This document shows positions 9,273-18,901 of a stretch of DNA of 64,000 bases, one piece after another. Made by a program: the position numbers and the translations under genes. The DNA lies in the NCBI RefSeq assembly GCF_017983445.1, contig NZ_JAGOBJ010000007.1, positions 1-64,000 on the forward strand. Direction: 5' to 3'. This DNA comes from Halomonas sp. GTDB taxonomy: Bacteria > Pseudomonadota > Gammaproteobacteria > Pseudomonadales > Halomonadaceae. Positions within the stretch are counted from its first letter, which is position 1; each line of letters begins with the position of its first letter. The notes under the pieces were generated by a model. The model saw nothing but the letters and a program-made list of their open reading frames with translations, made no database searches and was not told the DNA's origin.

Positions 9273-9710
9273 ATGCCAGTAGCGGAAAAAAAACCGGAAG
9301 CGACCAAGACTTTCACCCCGTATGAACCGGCACCGGGTGAAGAGTACATGAACGATAAGCAGTTAGCGCATTTTCGCCAACTGCTGTTGGACTGGAAGCA
9401 AGACCTCATGGAAGAGGTGGATCGTACCGTGCGCCACCTTCAGGAAGACGCTAATAACTATGCTGACCCCGCTGACCGTGCAACGCAGGAAGAAGGCTTT
9501 AGCCTTGAGCTGCGCACGCGCGACCGTGAGCGCAAACTGCTTAAAAAGATCAATGAGACTATCGAGAACATCGATGACGACGATTACGGTTTCTGCGAAG
9601 CCTGTGGCGTTGAAATCGGCATTCGTCGCTTAGAAGCCCGTCCAACCGCGACCCTGTGCGTAGATTGCAAGACGCTGGCGGAGCTTAAAGAAAAACAGCT
9701 TGGCGGCTAA
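9273..9710 (+). CDS. dksA: RNA polymerase-binding transcription factor DksA
   Basis: DksA binds the RNA polymerase secondary channel and, with ppGpp, drives the stringent response. The 145-residue protein has the coiled-coil tip region with DxxDxA (NYADPADRAT, about 70-79) and a C4 zinc finger (CEACG...CVDC, about 110-135), so it is the zinc-containing type. It starts at MPVAEKK behind AAGGGG; an upstream in-frame start adds unrelated sequence. A strong terminator follows. Confidence 0.96.
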   Translation: MPVAEKKPEATKTFTPYEPAPGEEYMNDKQLAHFRQLLLDWKQDLMEEVDRTVRHLQEDANNYADPADRATQEEGFSLELRTRDRERKLLKKINETIENIDDDDYGFCEACGVEIGIRRLEARPTATLCVDCKTLAELKEKQLGG

Positions 9711-9749
9711 GCAGGCTGGTTAAATCACCTGTACGCTAACGTTGTAGGC

Positions 9750-9778
9750 GGGCACCTTGAGGTGCCCGTTTTGGTTTT
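9750..9778 (+). terminator. dksA Rho-independent terminator
   Basis: GGGCACC-TTGA-GGTGCCC stem-loop followed by GTTTTGGTTTT, 40 bp after the dksA stop. Confidence 0.85.
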
Positions 9779-9790
9779 GGGTAAAGGCTT

Positions 9791-10681
9791 ATGACTGCTT
9801 CTTCTTGCTACCGTGGACGCTTTGCTCCCACCCCGTCAGGACCGCTCCATTTTGGCTCCCTGGTGGCGGCACTGGGCAGCTTTTTGGATGCCCGCACCGA
9901 GGGCGGTGAATGGCTGGTACGGATCGAAGATATTGATCCGCCGCGCTGCCTTCAAGGGGCCGACACGACCATCCTGCGTCAGCTGGAGGCCTTTGGCCTA
10001 CAGTGGGATAAAGAGATTGTCTGGCAACATGATCGCCATGAGGCTTATCAGCAGGCGCTTGAGCAGCTAACGGCCCTGGAATTGGCCTATCCATGCAGTT
10101 GCTCACGCAAGCAGTGGCAGGCTTATGATATTTATCCAGGCTGGTGTCGCGATGGGCTAAGCGATCCAGGCAAGCCGGTCGCCTGGCGGCTACGCAGCGA
10201 TTTGGCCAGGCGGCCTATCGCCTGGCAGGATCGCCTGTTCGGTCATCAACAGTTCGACCCTGCCGAGATGGGTGACGTGGTGCTCAAGCGCAAGGATAGC
10301 CTTTGGGCTTATCAACTGGCGGTTGTGGTCGACGATGCCGAGCAGGGGATTACCGATGTGGTAAGAGGCCTGGATCTGCTCGACAACACGCCCTGGCAGC
10401 GCCAGCTGCAAATTGCCCTGAAACTTCCTGAGCCACGCTACCTGCATCTACCGCTAGTGGTAACATCACAAGGCCAGAAGCTCTCGAAACAAAACCTCGC
10501 GCCATCGCTTGCCGATGATGAGCAGGGTATTCGCCGCCAGCTTTTTCAGGCGCTTCAAGCGCTCGACCAGTCGCCGCCGCCAGGATTAGCCGCAGAACCT
10601 CCGGCAAGCCAATTACACTGGGCCGTGGCCAATTGGTCGGTTGAGCGCCTTTCGCCCGCCGAACACCGCCTCTCGCCGTAA
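9791..10681 (+). CDS. gluQ: Glutamyl-Q tRNA(Asp) synthetase
   Basis: GluQ attaches glutamate to queuosine in the anticodon of tRNA-Asp. The 296-residue protein looks like a GluRS catalytic domain lacking the anticodon-binding domain. It has a HIGH variant in [10 protein letters not shown] (about 16-25), a zinc site built from CSCS (about 102) and YPGWC (about 117), and KMSKS as KLSKQ (about 235). It follows dksA, the usual partner in Pseudomonas and Enterobacteria. Confidence 0.94.
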   Translation: MTASSCYRGRFAPTPSGPLHFGSLVAALGSFLDARTEGGEWLVRIEDIDPPRCLQGADTTILRQLEAFGLQWDKEIVWQHDRHEAYQQALEQLTALELAYPCSCSRKQWQAYDIYPGWCRDGLSDPGKPVAWRLRSDLARRPIAWQDRLFGHQQFDPAEMGDVVLKRKDSLWAYQLAVVVDDAEQGITDVVRGLDLLDNTPWQRQLQIALKLPEPRYLHLPLVVTSQGQKLSKQNLAPSLADDEQGIRRQLFQALQALDQSPPPGLAAEPPASQLHWAVANWSVERLSPAEHRLSP

Positions 10682-10691
10682 GGAATTAACT

Positions 10692-10868
10692 ATGTATGTC
10701 TACCGCATCATGCTGTTTTTGGTGTTTGGCGGTTACTTACTCTCTCCATTATTAATGGATGGCTGGAGCGATCCCAGTACGGCTTGGTATCGTCCGTTTG
10801 CGATCTGGGGCGTGTTGATTGCGCTCACGCTATGGCTTGAGCAAAAAAGGAAGTTAGATGAGCGTTGA
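10692..10868 (+). CDS. cbrX: Small membrane protein upstream of cbrA (CbrX-like)
   Basis: A 58-residue ORF with two hydrophobic segments (about 5-20 and 35-50) and a short charged tail, preceded by AAGGA. Its last 11 bp overlap the cbrA start, so cbrA translation is probably coupled to it. Pseudomonas has a comparable small ORF (cbrX) in the same place; I assign the name by position and character, not by sequence comparison. Confidence 0.75.
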   Translation: MYVYRIMLFLVFGGYLLSPLLMDGWSDPSTAWYRPFAIWGVLIALTLWLEQKRKLDER

Positions 10869-13800
10869 GTTAACCGGCGTTTTACTGCTCGGCTTAGGTT
10901 ATCTGGGCCTGCTGTTTAGCTGTGGCGTTGCCGTAGAGCGCGGCTGGATACCCACACGGATTGCTCGTCATCCGCTGGTTTACACGCTCGCCCTAGGGGT
11001 TTATGCCAGCGCCTGGGCCATCTATGGCAGCGTCGAGCTTGCCGCCAATGCAGGGTTTGGTTATCTGGCCTATTATCTGGGCGCGGCGGGTACGTTTCTG
11101 CTCGCACCGGTGCTGCTGGTACCCATTCAGCGGATTACCCGTACCTACCAGCTCGCCTCATTGGCGGATCTGTTTGCGTTTCGCTTTCGCTCTCGCTGGG
11201 CAGGCACGCTGGTCACGTTGATCAGCCTGCTGGCGGTGCTGCCGCTGTTGGGTATTCAGGTTCAAACCTTGAGCGATGCCATTCACTGGGTTACCGGCAG
11301 CGCCTATAGCTCTGGCGCAGCGCTTTTGTTTTGCGGGTTGATTGCGGTATTTGCCGTGGTCTTCGGTGCGCGGCATAGCCATGCCCGCCAGGACCCGCTG
11401 ATCAGTATTCTGGCATTTGAGTCATTGATCAAACTGTTCGCGATGCTCGGCTTGGGCGCGGCAGCGTTATGGCTTGTATTTGACGGCCCCCAGGACCTGC
11501 AGCGCTGGCTTGAAGGCCCAGGCTTTCAAACCCAGTTGGCGACTCCTCAGTTCGAGGCGGCCCAGTGGCGTACGCTGCTGCTGCTGTTTTTTGCAGCCGC
11601 CTTCATGATGCCCCATCTGTTTCATATCACGTTTGCCGAAAACCTGTCGCGCCATACGCTGCTTCAGGCCAGCTGGGCCCTGCCGTTATACCTGTTACTC
11701 ATGGCCCTGCCGATACCGCTTATCTGGTGGGCCGCCCAGTCCGTCAATGAGGAGATTCCGGTCGCGGCCTACGCCGTTTATATGATGAGCGAACACTGGT
11801 GGATCAAGGCACTGGCATTTCTTGCCGGGCTTGCCGCCGCCAGCGGTACCATGATCATGATCGCTCTGGCCCTTTCCGGCATGGTGCTCAACCATATCGT
11901 GCTGGTGGCCAGGCCTCCAGAAGCCCGAAGCGACCTATATGGCTGGCTGCTCTGGCTACGCCGGGGCCTGGTAGTCGGCGTTATTATTAGCGGCTGGCTG
12001 TTTTATGAATGGGTGGGGCGTAATCACGACCTTGCCAGCCTTGGCTTGGCATCGTTTGTCGGCATGGCTCAGTGCTTACCCGGTATGCTGGCGCTGCTCT
12101 ATTGGCCGGGCGCCAACCGCATGGGCATGGTGGTCGGGCTGATTGCAGGCGTTGCGCTATGGCTCTGGGGGCTCTGGCTGCCTCTGGTTTTCTCGCTTCC
12201 CACACCACCGCTTCCGTTTGCCCACCTTATCCCGGCCAATGCGCCGCCCTGGTACACGGTCACTTTGCTGTCGCTTGCCACGAACATCGTGCTGTTGATC
12301 GTTATCTCGCTGTTTACGCGTATTTCAGAAGGCGAAAGGTCAGCGGCAGAAGCCTGTTCTGTCGATGCAGTCATTCGCTCGAAACGCTTGCCGCTGGAAG
12401 CCGCCACCGCTGCTGACTTTTCCACCCATCTGGCCCAGGCCATCGGCGATGAGGCAGCCCAGCGCGAGGTTTCCAGAGCGCTAAAAGCTCTCAAACTGAC
12501 ACCTCAAGAGCGGCGTCCTTACGCATTACGTCGACTGCGCGATCGTATTCAGGCCAACCTTTCAGGCTTGATGGGGCCTTCGGTCGCCCGCGATATCGTT
12601 GACCGCTACCTGCCCTATCGCCATGACGATGCGCCAGTAACCGATGACATCCACTTTGTGGAGAGTCGACTGGAAGCCTATCGCTCGCGCCTGACCGGGC
12701 TTGCCCGCGAGCTTGACGGACTGCGTCGTCACCATCGGCAAACGCTGGCTTACCTGCCGGTGGGGCTGTGCGTCTTTGGCGATGATAAAGAACTTATCAT
12801 GTGGAATCAGGCGCTAACGCGTCTTTCAGGCATCAGTGGAGAAAGCGTTATTGGCTCGCGCTGCGACAGCCTGCCCGCGCCATGGTCTGAACTGCTGGGC
12901 AATGTGCTTTCCGCCTCGCAAACGCCGCGTTATAAGCAAGCGGTGTCGCTGCACGGCAAGGACTACTTTTTGACCCTGCATAAAGCGGAGCTAAGCGGCC
13001 ATGATAGCCGGGGCGGCAGCGTCGTTCTGGTTGAAGACCATACCGAGATGAAGTGGCTTGAGGATGAGCTGGTGCATGCCGCTCGCCTGGCGTCTATCGG
13101 CCAGCTGGCGGCGGGCGTGGCCCATGAGATAGGCAACCCGATTACCGGAATCTCATCACTGGCGCAAAATTTACGCTACGATACCAACGACCCTGCCCTG
13201 CTAGAAACCGCCGATCAGATTCAGCAACTGACCCAGCGAGTGACTAAAATAGTTAACTCACTGGTAGGCTTTGCACATGGCGGCCGTCTCTCGGGCCCGC
13301 CACCGGCTTCGCCCGTAGCGCTTAAAGCGATTAGCGAAGACGCATTACACTTGATCCACCTGGCGCGCTCGGGCGAGGATGTAACGCTGATCAACGCCTG
13401 CCCTGAAGATATTGTGGTACGCGGTGATGCGCAGCGGTTAACTCAGGTCATGGTCAACCTGCTAAGCAATGCCCGGGATGCCTGTATGCCCGGCGGTCAC
13501 GTGACGATTACTGCCGACCAGCAAGGCGGCAGCGCCTGGTGGCGAGTAACCGATGATGGCCAGGGGATTGATCCGCGCGTGCGCGATCATCTGTTTGAGC
13601 CTTTCACCACGACCAAACCGGCAGGCGAAGGCACAGGTCTTGGGCTATCGCTTGCGTATCAGATCATCAATGAACATCAAGGCAAGATAGACGTGGCCTC
13701 ACCACCTCCCGACGAGCCTCGCGGCACGGCCATTACGCTTTGGCTGCCGCTTTACCAACAGGATGACTCGCAATCCCATGCCCAGGATTCTGATTGTTGA
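10858..13800 (+). CDS. cbrA: Sensor histidine kinase CbrA with transporter-like domain
   Basis: CbrA is the sensor of the CbrAB system controlling carbon/nitrogen balance and amino-acid use. The 980-residue protein begins with about 13 membrane helices of the sodium:solute symporter (SLC5) type (about 1-500). A linker and a PAS domain (about 625-730) follow. The kinase core has the H-box [11 protein letters not shown] (phospho-acceptor His756), N-box (NLLSNARDA, about 866), G1 (DDGQGID) and G2 (GTGLGLSLA). It overlaps the small upstream ORF and, at its 3' end, cbrB. The transporter domain binds histidine in P. putida CbrA; the ligand here is unknown. Confidence 0.95.
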   Translation: MSVELTGVLLLGLGYLGLLFSCGVAVERGWIPTRIARHPLVYTLALGVYASAWAIYGSVELAANAGFGYLAYYLGAAGTFLLAPVLLVPIQRITRTYQLASLADLFAFRFRSRWAGTLVTLISLLAVLPLLGIQVQTLSDAIHWVTGSAYSSGAALLFCGLIAVFAVVFGARHSHARQDPLISILAFESLIKLFAMLGLGAAALWLVFDGPQDLQRWLEGPGFQTQLATPQFEAAQWRTLLLLFFAAAFMMPHLFHITFAENLSRHTLLQASWALPLYLLLMALPIPLIWWAAQSVNEEIPVAAYAVYMMSEHWWIKALAFLAGLAAASGTMIMIALALSGMVLNHIVLVARPPEARSDLYGWLLWLRRGLVVGVIISGWLFYEWVGRNHDLASLGLASFVGMAQCLPGMLALLYWPGANRMGMVVGLIAGVALWLWGLWLPLVFSLPTPPLPFAHLIPANAPPWYTVTLLSLATNIVLLIVISLFTRISEGERSAAEACSVDAVIRSKRLPLEAATAADFSTHLAQAIGDEAAQREVSRALKALKLTPQERRPYALRRLRDRIQANLSGLMGPSVARDIVDRYLPYRHDDAPVTDDIHFVESRLEAYRSRLTGLARELDGLRRHHRQTLAYLPVGLCVFGDDKELIMWNQALTRLSGISGESVIGSRCDSLPAPWSELLGNVLSASQTPRYKQAVSLHGKDYFLTLHKAELSGHDSRGGSVVLVEDHTEMKWLEDELVHAARLASIGQLAAGVAHEIGNPITGISSLAQNLRYDTNDPALLETADQIQQLTQRVTKIVNSLVGFAHGGRLSGPPPASPVALKAISEDALHLIHLARSGEDVTLINACPEDIVVRGDAQRLTQVMVNLLSNARDACMPGGHVTITADQQGGSAWWRVTDDGQGIDPRVRDHLFEPFTTTKPAGEGTGLGLSLAYQIINEHQGKIDVASPPPDEPRGTAITLWLPLYQQDDSQSHAQDSDC

Positions 13801-15163
13801 AGATGAAGCGATTATTCGCAGCGCCCTGAAGCGCTTACTCGAACGCCATGACTATACCGTCAGCGAAGCGGGCAGCGTTGAAGACGCCAGCCAACTGGCA
13901 CTTAACGAGTTCGATCTCATCATCAGCGACCTGCGCCTGCCGGGCGAACCGGGCACCACGCTGATCAGTGCCGCCGCCCCTGCGCCGGTGCTGATCATGA
14001 CCAGCTATGCCAGTATGCGCTCAGCGGTGGACGCCTTGAAACAAGGTGCGGTCGACTATATCGCCAAGCCGTTTGACCATACGGAGCTGCTTGAGACCAT
14101 TGAGCGCATTTTGCATCAGCAGTCGATGCAGCACGGTGAGCCGCCCGCGATTACCGATGCTGGCGGCAGCCAGCAAATGATGATCGGTAACTGCGCGGCC
14201 ATGCAGCAGGTCTATACGCGTATTCGCAAAACCGCCCCGGCCGACGTTACCGTACTGATTCTGGGTGAATCGGGTACCGGTAAGGAGCTTGTCGCCCGGG
14301 CGATTCATCAGCAGAGCAAGCGCGCCAAAGCGCCGCTGATCAGCGTTAACTGCGCGGCTATTCCGGAAACGCTGATCGAATCAGAGCTGTTTGGGCATGA
14401 AAAAGGCGCGTTTACCGGCGCCAGCGCATCGCGTACCGGCTTGGTAGAAGCCGCCGACCAGGGCACGCTGTTTTTGGATGAAATAGGCGAGCTACCTCTG
14501 GATGCCCAAGCGCGTCTTCTGCGTGTACTGCAGGAGGGTGAAATTCGCAAGATCGGCTCGGTCGAAACCCGGCACGTGAATGTCCGCCTGATTGCCGCGA
14601 CACACAGGGACCTACGCGCCCTGTCCAAGAGCGGTGAATTCCGCCTGGATCTTTATTACCGCCTAAACGTCATGCAGATCGAGCTGCCCCCGCTTCGCGA
14701 ACGCGAAGACGATGTGCTTGAAATCGCCGATATACTGCTGGATAAGGCGTGCACTCGGCACGAACGTCCCGGCCTGCGGCTTTCCAGAGCCGCACGCCAG
14801 GATTTACGCGATTACCCCTGGCCAGGTAACGTCCGCGAGCTGGAAAATGCCCTGGAGCGGGGGGTAATCCTGGCCGAGGGCCATTTGATTCATCCTGACG
14901 ACCTGGGGCTTGCGCCAACGTCACCTCGTGGCCATTCGCAGGCCAGCCCAGCGGCATCGCCTCCCGGTGACGAGGCTGCGCAGGCGGAAGATGAGGACGA
15001 TCTTTCCCTGGAAGATTACTTTCAGCACTTTGTGCTTGAGCACCAGGACCTGATGAGTGAAACCGAGCTGGCTCAAAAGCTTGGCATCAGCCGCAAGAAC
15101 TTATGGGAGCGGCGCCAGCGGCTGGGTATCCCACGCAAAAAGACTGCGCGGCGTCCTAACTGA
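13778..15163 (+). CDS. cbrB: Sigma-54-dependent response regulator CbrB
   Basis: An NtrC-family activator of 461 residues. The receiver domain has its phospho-acceptor Asp51 in ISDLRLPG. The AAA+ domain has Walker [15 protein letters not shown] (sigma-54 contact) and Walker [11 protein letters not shown]. The C-terminal Fis-type helix-turn-helix is at about 430-455. The ATG at 13778 matches the family start MPxILIVEDE and overlaps cbrA by 23 bp; an ATG five codons earlier is possible. In Pseudomonas CbrB activates the crcZ promoter, and a CrcZ-like gene follows here. Confidence 0.95.
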   Translation: MPRILIVEDEAIIRSALKRLLERHDYTVSEAGSVEDASQLALNEFDLIISDLRLPGEPGTTLISAAAPAPVLIMTSYASMRSAVDALKQGAVDYIAKPFDHTELLETIERILHQQSMQHGEPPAITDAGGSQQMMIGNCAAMQQVYTRIRKTAPADVTVLILGESGTGKELVARAIHQQSKRAKAPLISVNCAAIPETLIESELFGHEKGAFTGASASRTGLVEAADQGTLFLDEIGELPLDAQARLLRVLQEGEIRKIGSVETRHVNVRLIAATHRDLRALSKSGEFRLDLYYRLNVMQIELPPLREREDDVLEIADILLDKACTRHERPGLRLSRAARQDLRDYPWPGNVRELENALERGVILAEGHLIHPDDLGLAPTSPRGHSQASPAASPPGDEAAQAEDEDDLSLEDYFQHFVLEHQDLMSETELAQKLGISRKNLWERRQRLGIPRKKTARRPN

Positions 15164-15265
15164 TGCCGTGACAGGCCGCGCGGCCAATCCAACACTTACG
15201 ACTTACGACCAACGTCTAATATACTGATTTAAATAAAAAACATTCATAAATCGCTACCCGGCCAC

Positions 15266-15329
15266 TGTTACCTACCCACACAAATAACCCAAAAAACCGA
15301 CTCGGATCCGGTAACACTTGCTTGTTACC
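15266..15329. promoter_or_regulatory. Candidate CbrB binding sites upstream of crcZ
   Basis: Three copies of one 7-bp element occur here: TGTTACC (15266-15272), GGTAACA (15310-15316) and TGTTACC (15323-15329), the last two forming an inverted repeat with a 6-bp spacer. CbrB sites described at Pseudomonas crcZ are TGTTAC/GTAACA inverted repeats. These lie 62-125 bp upstream of the sigma-54 promoter, a usual enhancer distance. The spacing differs from the Pseudomonas form, so the assignment is an inference. Confidence 0.6.
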
Positions 15330-15390
15330 CTGACGCTTTGGCACACCACGAAATCTACAAGATATTGAAATTTAAAAAAATTAAAACAAG

Positions 15391-15406
15391 TGGCACGACG
15401 AGTGCA
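15391..15406 (+). promoter_or_regulatory. Sigma-54 promoter of crcZ-like RNA
   Basis: TGGCACGACGAGTGCA has the -24 GG and -12 GC separated by 10 bp, a 15-of-16-type match to TGGCACG-N4-TTGCA. Transcription would start near 15417. It lies downstream of the GGTAACA elements. Confidence 0.85.
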
Positions 15407-15416
15407 ATATTACTGG

Positions 15417-15870
15417 GTAAGAAAAACAAACTGGGCCGAGCGGTGGGTCGCTAACAAAAACAACATGACACCACCCCAACCTGAGCCATAACAAAAACAA
15501 CAGGGCCAGGTGAGATAACAGCACTAATAACAATAACAGGCTTACATCTCTGACTTGCTGGCGCTAAGAAGAATAAGCGCAGCTAATAAAAACAACAGAT
15601 AGCAAGTGCCCAAAAATGGACGCGACGTACGCCAAATGATCTGCGCACCAACAAGAATAATAGCAGTGAGTGTGTACACCCCCGGAATCAACAATAATAC
15701 GTCGGGGAAGAAAAGTTCGCGGTTGGATTATTGTTTTGAATACGAGGCGGTCGGAAATTGCCTATCGACTGCGGTGCGTATTCAGGGCGATGTGCCATCA
15801 TGAAGAAAAACAGCAGCATGGACGCTGATTGAACACTTTATAGGGGAGGCTCTTTTAGCCTCCCCTTTCC
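15417..15870 (+). ncRNA. crcZ: CrcZ-like Hfq/Crc-sequestering small RNA
   Basis: A non-coding interval of about 450 nt between a sigma-54 promoter and a strong terminator, directly downstream of cbrB as crcZ is in Pseudomonas (about 400 nt there). It contains many unpaired-looking A-rich CA motifs of the AAnAAnAA kind: AACAAAAACAACA at 15453 and 15490, AATAACAATAACA near 15526, AATAAAAACAACA near 15585, AACAAGAATAATA near 15650, AACAATAATA near 15690 and AAGAAAAACAGCA near 15802. In Pseudomonas such motifs bind Hfq with Crc and relieve catabolite repression. No convincing ORF lies in it. The 5' and 3' ends are estimates. Confidence 0.88.
15842..15868 (+). terminator. crcZ Rho-independent terminator
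   Basis: GGGGAGGCT-CTTTT-AGCCTCCCC stem followed by TTT; the 9-bp GC-rich stem ends the non-coding interval. Confidence 0.85.
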
Positions 15871-15912
15871 GCGTTTAAAGGATAAGGCGTTCGCAAACCT
15901 GCCGGAGGTGCT

Positions 15913-15940
15913 TTGCAAGCGTAAAGGGGTCGGCTACACT
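15913..15940 (+). promoter_or_regulatory. Putative pcnB promoter
   Basis: TTGCAA (15913-15918), 16-bp spacer, TACACT (15935-15940), about 60 bp before the pcnB start and downstream of the crcZ terminator. Confidence 0.55.
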
Positions 15941-16001
15941 CATCGGCTTACCGCTTACTTCATGATCATTTTTTCGATACCCTGCGAGTCGATATCGCCG
16001 C

Positions 16002-17387
16002 ATGTTCAAAGGATTTACCCGTTTCTTACATAGCCCGGGAGAGCAATTGAAAACCCTGCTCGATCCCCAAGAGAGTGAAACCACTCTCAGCCCACGCATT
16101 ATTCCTCGGTCCGAGCATCCCGTTTCTCGCCAACATATCAGCGACGCCGCGTTAAAAGTGCTTTATCGCCTTAGCGGTGCAGGCTTTGAGGCCTACCTGG
16201 TAGGCGGGTGTATTCGCGATGCCCTACTTGGCAAAATGCCCAAGGACTTTGACGTTGCCACCAACGCTACCCCTGAACAGGTGCGTGATCTGTTTCGCAA
16301 CTCGCGACTGATTGGCCGACGCTTTCGTATTGTTCATGTCCGCTTTGGACGTGAGGTCATCGAAGTCACTACGTTCCGTGGCAAGCCACAAGACGAACAC
16401 GGTGATCATATTGCCCAACAGTCCGATGCTGGCCTGCTGCTGCGTGACAACGTATGGGGTAATATCGAGGAAGATGCTCTGCGGCGTGACTTCACCGTCA
16501 ATGCCCTGTACTACAACATCGCCGACTTCAGTCTTCACGATTTTGCCAACGGTGCGCGCGATATCGAGTCGCGTACGCTACGCCTGATCGGCGATCCGGC
16601 CACGCGCTACCGGGAAGATCCGGTGCGCATGCTGCGCGCCGTGCGCTTTGCGGCAAAGCTCGATTTCACCATTGAGCCTGCCACCGAAGCGCCGATGTAC
16701 GATCTGGCGCCGCTGCTGCTGCAGATTCCGCCCGCACGGCTGTTTGATGAAGTGCTCAAGATGTTTATGTCAGGTCATGGGCTGGCGACCTTCCGCCTGC
16801 TCAGCCATTACGGCCTGTTTGGCATGCTCTTTCCCGAATCGGAAGAGGCCATGGCCGATGCGGCGTGGGCGGAAAAATTAATCGAATTCGCCCTGGCCAA
16901 TACCGACAAGCGAATTGCTGAAGATCGCCCGGTGACGCCTGCGTTCCTGCTCGCCGCCTTCTTGTGGGCGCCGGTCGCCAATCGCCAGGCAGAGCTTGAA
17001 GCTGAAGGTATGCCCGCGATACCGGCACTGCAAACCGCGGCTCAAGAAGTTGTTTCGCGTCAGTTGGAACATACCTCTATCCCTAAGCGCTTTGGTATGC
17101 CCATGCGCGATATCTGGGAGCTCCAGGCACGCCTGCCCTTACGGCGCGGCAAGCGCGCGTTCCAGACCCGCGAGCACCCGCGTTTCCGTGCGGCTTACGA
17201 TTTACTCCTGCTGCGTGAGCAAGCCGGTGAGATCCCACGTGGTCTGGGCGACTGGTGGACGACTTTCCAGCAGGGCGATGAGCACGAACAGCGCCGCCTG
17301 CTTCAAAAAGTGGGCGGCGACCCGGCAAGCCAAGGCGACCGCCGCCGTAAACGGCGCCGTAAACCCACGCGTAAACCCGAACAGTGA
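16002..17387 (+). CDS. pcnB: Poly(A) polymerase I
   Basis: PcnB adds 3' poly(A) tails that direct RNAs to decay. This 461-residue nucleotidyltransferase has the head-domain motif LVGGCIRDALLG (about 66-77), catalytic Asp82/Asp84 in KDFDVAT and the RRDFTVNALYY neck motif (about 165-175). A strongly basic C-terminal tail (about 445-461, rich in Arg/Lys) is likely for RNA contact. The start ATG has no clear ribosome site. It is followed at 7 bp by folK, the usual pair. Confidence 0.93.
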   Translation: MFKGFTRFLHSPGEQLKTLLDPQESETTLSPRIIPRSEHPVSRQHISDAALKVLYRLSGAGFEAYLVGGCIRDALLGKMPKDFDVATNATPEQVRDLFRNSRLIGRRFRIVHVRFGREVIEVTTFRGKPQDEHGDHIAQQSDAGLLLRDNVWGNIEEDALRRDFTVNALYYNIADFSLHDFANGARDIESRTLRLIGDPATRYREDPVRMLRAVRFAAKLDFTIEPATEAPMYDLAPLLLQIPPARLFDEVLKMFMSGHGLATFRLLSHYGLFGMLFPESEEAMADAAWAEKLIEFALANTDKRIAEDRPVTPAFLLAAFLWAPVANRQAELEAEGMPAIPALQTAAQEVVSRQLEHTSIPKRFGMPMRDIWELQARLPLRRGKRAFQTREHPRFRAAYDLLLLREQAGEIPRGLGDWWTTFQQGDEHEQRRLLQKVGGDPASQGDRRRKRRRKPTRKPEQ

Positions 17388-17394
17388 GCAAAGC

Positions 17395-17895
17395 ATGACA
17401 ACGTTAGCGCTGGCGTATATTGGCCTGGGTAGCAATCTTGACAACCCTATTACACAAGTACGTCAGGCTATTTCAGCGCTTGCCACTCTACCGCTGAGTC
17501 AGCTGAGCGGCACCTCCTCGTTATACGCAAGCCGTCCGGTCGGTCCTCAAGACCAGCCTGATTTTGTAAACGCGGTGGTCGCCCTGAAAACATCGCTTTC
17601 GCCGCTCGCCCTGCTTGATCAGCTGCAGTCGTTAGAGCAGCGCCATCGGCGCAAGCGCGAGCGTCACTGGGGGCCACGCACGCTGGATCTGGATTTACTG
17701 CTTTATAACCAGCAGACGATTGCCTATCCGCGCTTGAGCGTTCCTCACCCGCGTATGCATGAGCGCGCCTTTGTTCTGGCGCCCCTGGCCGAGCTTGATG
17801 CCACGCTAAACCTTCATCAGCAGCCGTTAAGCCACTGGCTTGATAACATTGCCAATCCCGGCATTCAGCGTTTAGTCGAAGATGGCCCCGGCTAA
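17395..17895 (+). CDS. folK: HPPK, 6-hydroxymethyl-7,8-dihydropterin pyrophosphokinase
   Basis: Transfers pyrophosphate from ATP to hydroxymethyl-dihydropterin in folate synthesis, making the substrate used by FolP (also in this window, at about 35 kb). The 166-residue protein has YIGLGSNL near the N-terminus, the metal-binding GPRTLDLDLLLY (about 95-106) and PHPRMHERAFVLAPL (about 115-129). An open frame extends far upstream inside pcnB but the ATG at 17395 matches the family. It lies just behind pcnB. Confidence 0.95.
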   Translation: MTTLALAYIGLGSNLDNPITQVRQAISALATLPLSQLSGTSSLYASRPVGPQDQPDFVNAVVALKTSLSPLALLDQLQSLEQRHRRKRERHWGPRTLDLDLLLYNQQTIAYPRLSVPHPRMHERAFVLAPLAELDATLNLHQQPLSHWLDNIANPGIQRLVEDGPG

Positions 17896-18068
17896 GCGGC
17901 TATCGTGTTACCTAGGCCTCGACACACAGCGTTCGGCCGGGTAACAATCGCCTGTCTAGCCAATAGGCAGAGCTTGCAACATACCCAACTAGCAGCATAC
18001 CGAATTCGTGATACTAACAATGGCTGGGTGCCCATGTCGCACCGGCCCACGACGATAGAGAGCATGCC

Positions 18069-18860
18069 ATGAAACCCGTTACCCTAAGCACGCTACAGGC
18101 CTATAAGCGCGCTGGCGAAACGTTTAGTTGCTTAACCGCTTACGATGCTTCCTTCGCCCAGGCGGCAAGTCTTGCCGGTATTGACGTGCTCCTGGTGGGC
18201 GATTCGCTGGGGATGGTGCTTCAAGGACATACCAGCACGCTACCCGTGACGGTCGACGATATTTGCTATCACACCCGCTGTGCAGCACGTGGTAAGGGAC
18301 ATAGCCTGTTGATGGTCGATCTACCCTTTATGAGCAATGCTTCTACGCAGCGCATGCTGGACGACGCTGGCGCGCTGATGCGTGCAGGGGCGGAACTGGT
18401 GAAGGTGGAAGGCGAAGCCTGGATGGCCGACGGCATTCGTGAGCTGACGCGGCGCGGCGTGCCCGTTTGCGCTCACCTTGGCTTAACGCCACAGACTGTC
18501 TATCAGCTAGGCGGCTATAAGGTACAGGGGCGCGAAACGGCCCAGGCGGAGCAGATTTTAAATGATGCCAAAGTGCTGGTTGAGGCAGGCGCCTCGGTTA
18601 TATTACTCGAGTGCGTACCGGCAAGCTTAGGCAAGACGATAACCGAAGCGCTGGACGTCCCGGTTATCGGCATAGGCGCAGGCTCCGAAACAGATGGGCA
18701 GATACTGGTCATGCATGATGTGCTCGGCGTGACCCACGGCCGCACCCCGCGATTTGTGAAAAACTTCATGGCTGACGCGGACAGCATTCAGGGCGCGTTT
18801 CAGAACTATCATGAAGCGGTCAAAACCCGCACCTTCCCTGCCCCCGAGCACTGCTTTTAA
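18069..18860 (+). CDS. panB: Ketopantoate hydroxymethyltransferase
   Basis: First step of pantothenate synthesis: methylene-THF plus alpha-ketoisovalerate gives ketopantoate. The 263-residue TIM-barrel protein has the family motifs LTAYDASFA (about 21), VGDSLGMV (about 42), HTRCAARG (about 70), VKVEG (about 111) and [15 protein letters not shown] (about 200). It opens the panB-panC-panD series. The 173 bp before it contain TGTTACC and GGTAACA elements (17906 and 17940) like those before crcZ. Confidence 0.96.
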   Translation: MKPVTLSTLQAYKRAGETFSCLTAYDASFAQAASLAGIDVLLVGDSLGMVLQGHTSTLPVTVDDICYHTRCAARGKGHSLLMVDLPFMSNASTQRMLDDAGALMRAGAELVKVEGEAWMADGIRELTRRGVPVCAHLGLTPQTVYQLGGYKVQGRETAQAEQILNDAKVLVEAGASVILLECVPASLGKTITEALDVPVIGIGAGSETDGQILVMHDVLGVTHGRTPRFVKNFMADADSIQGAFQNYHEAVKTRTFPAPEHCF

Positions 18861-18901
18861 TCGCCCAATCCTCTCACGACGCCAGAACATACGACACGAC
18901 T

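Noticed and set aside
15606-15803. 65-codon frame inside the crcZ region
   Set aside because: No ribosome site, odd composition, and it lies over the CA-motif RNA.
17953-17975. Possible sigma-54 promoter before panB (AGGCAGAGCTTGCA)
   Set aside because: The GG and GC are 8 bp apart rather than 10, so it cannot act as a sigma-54 promoter.
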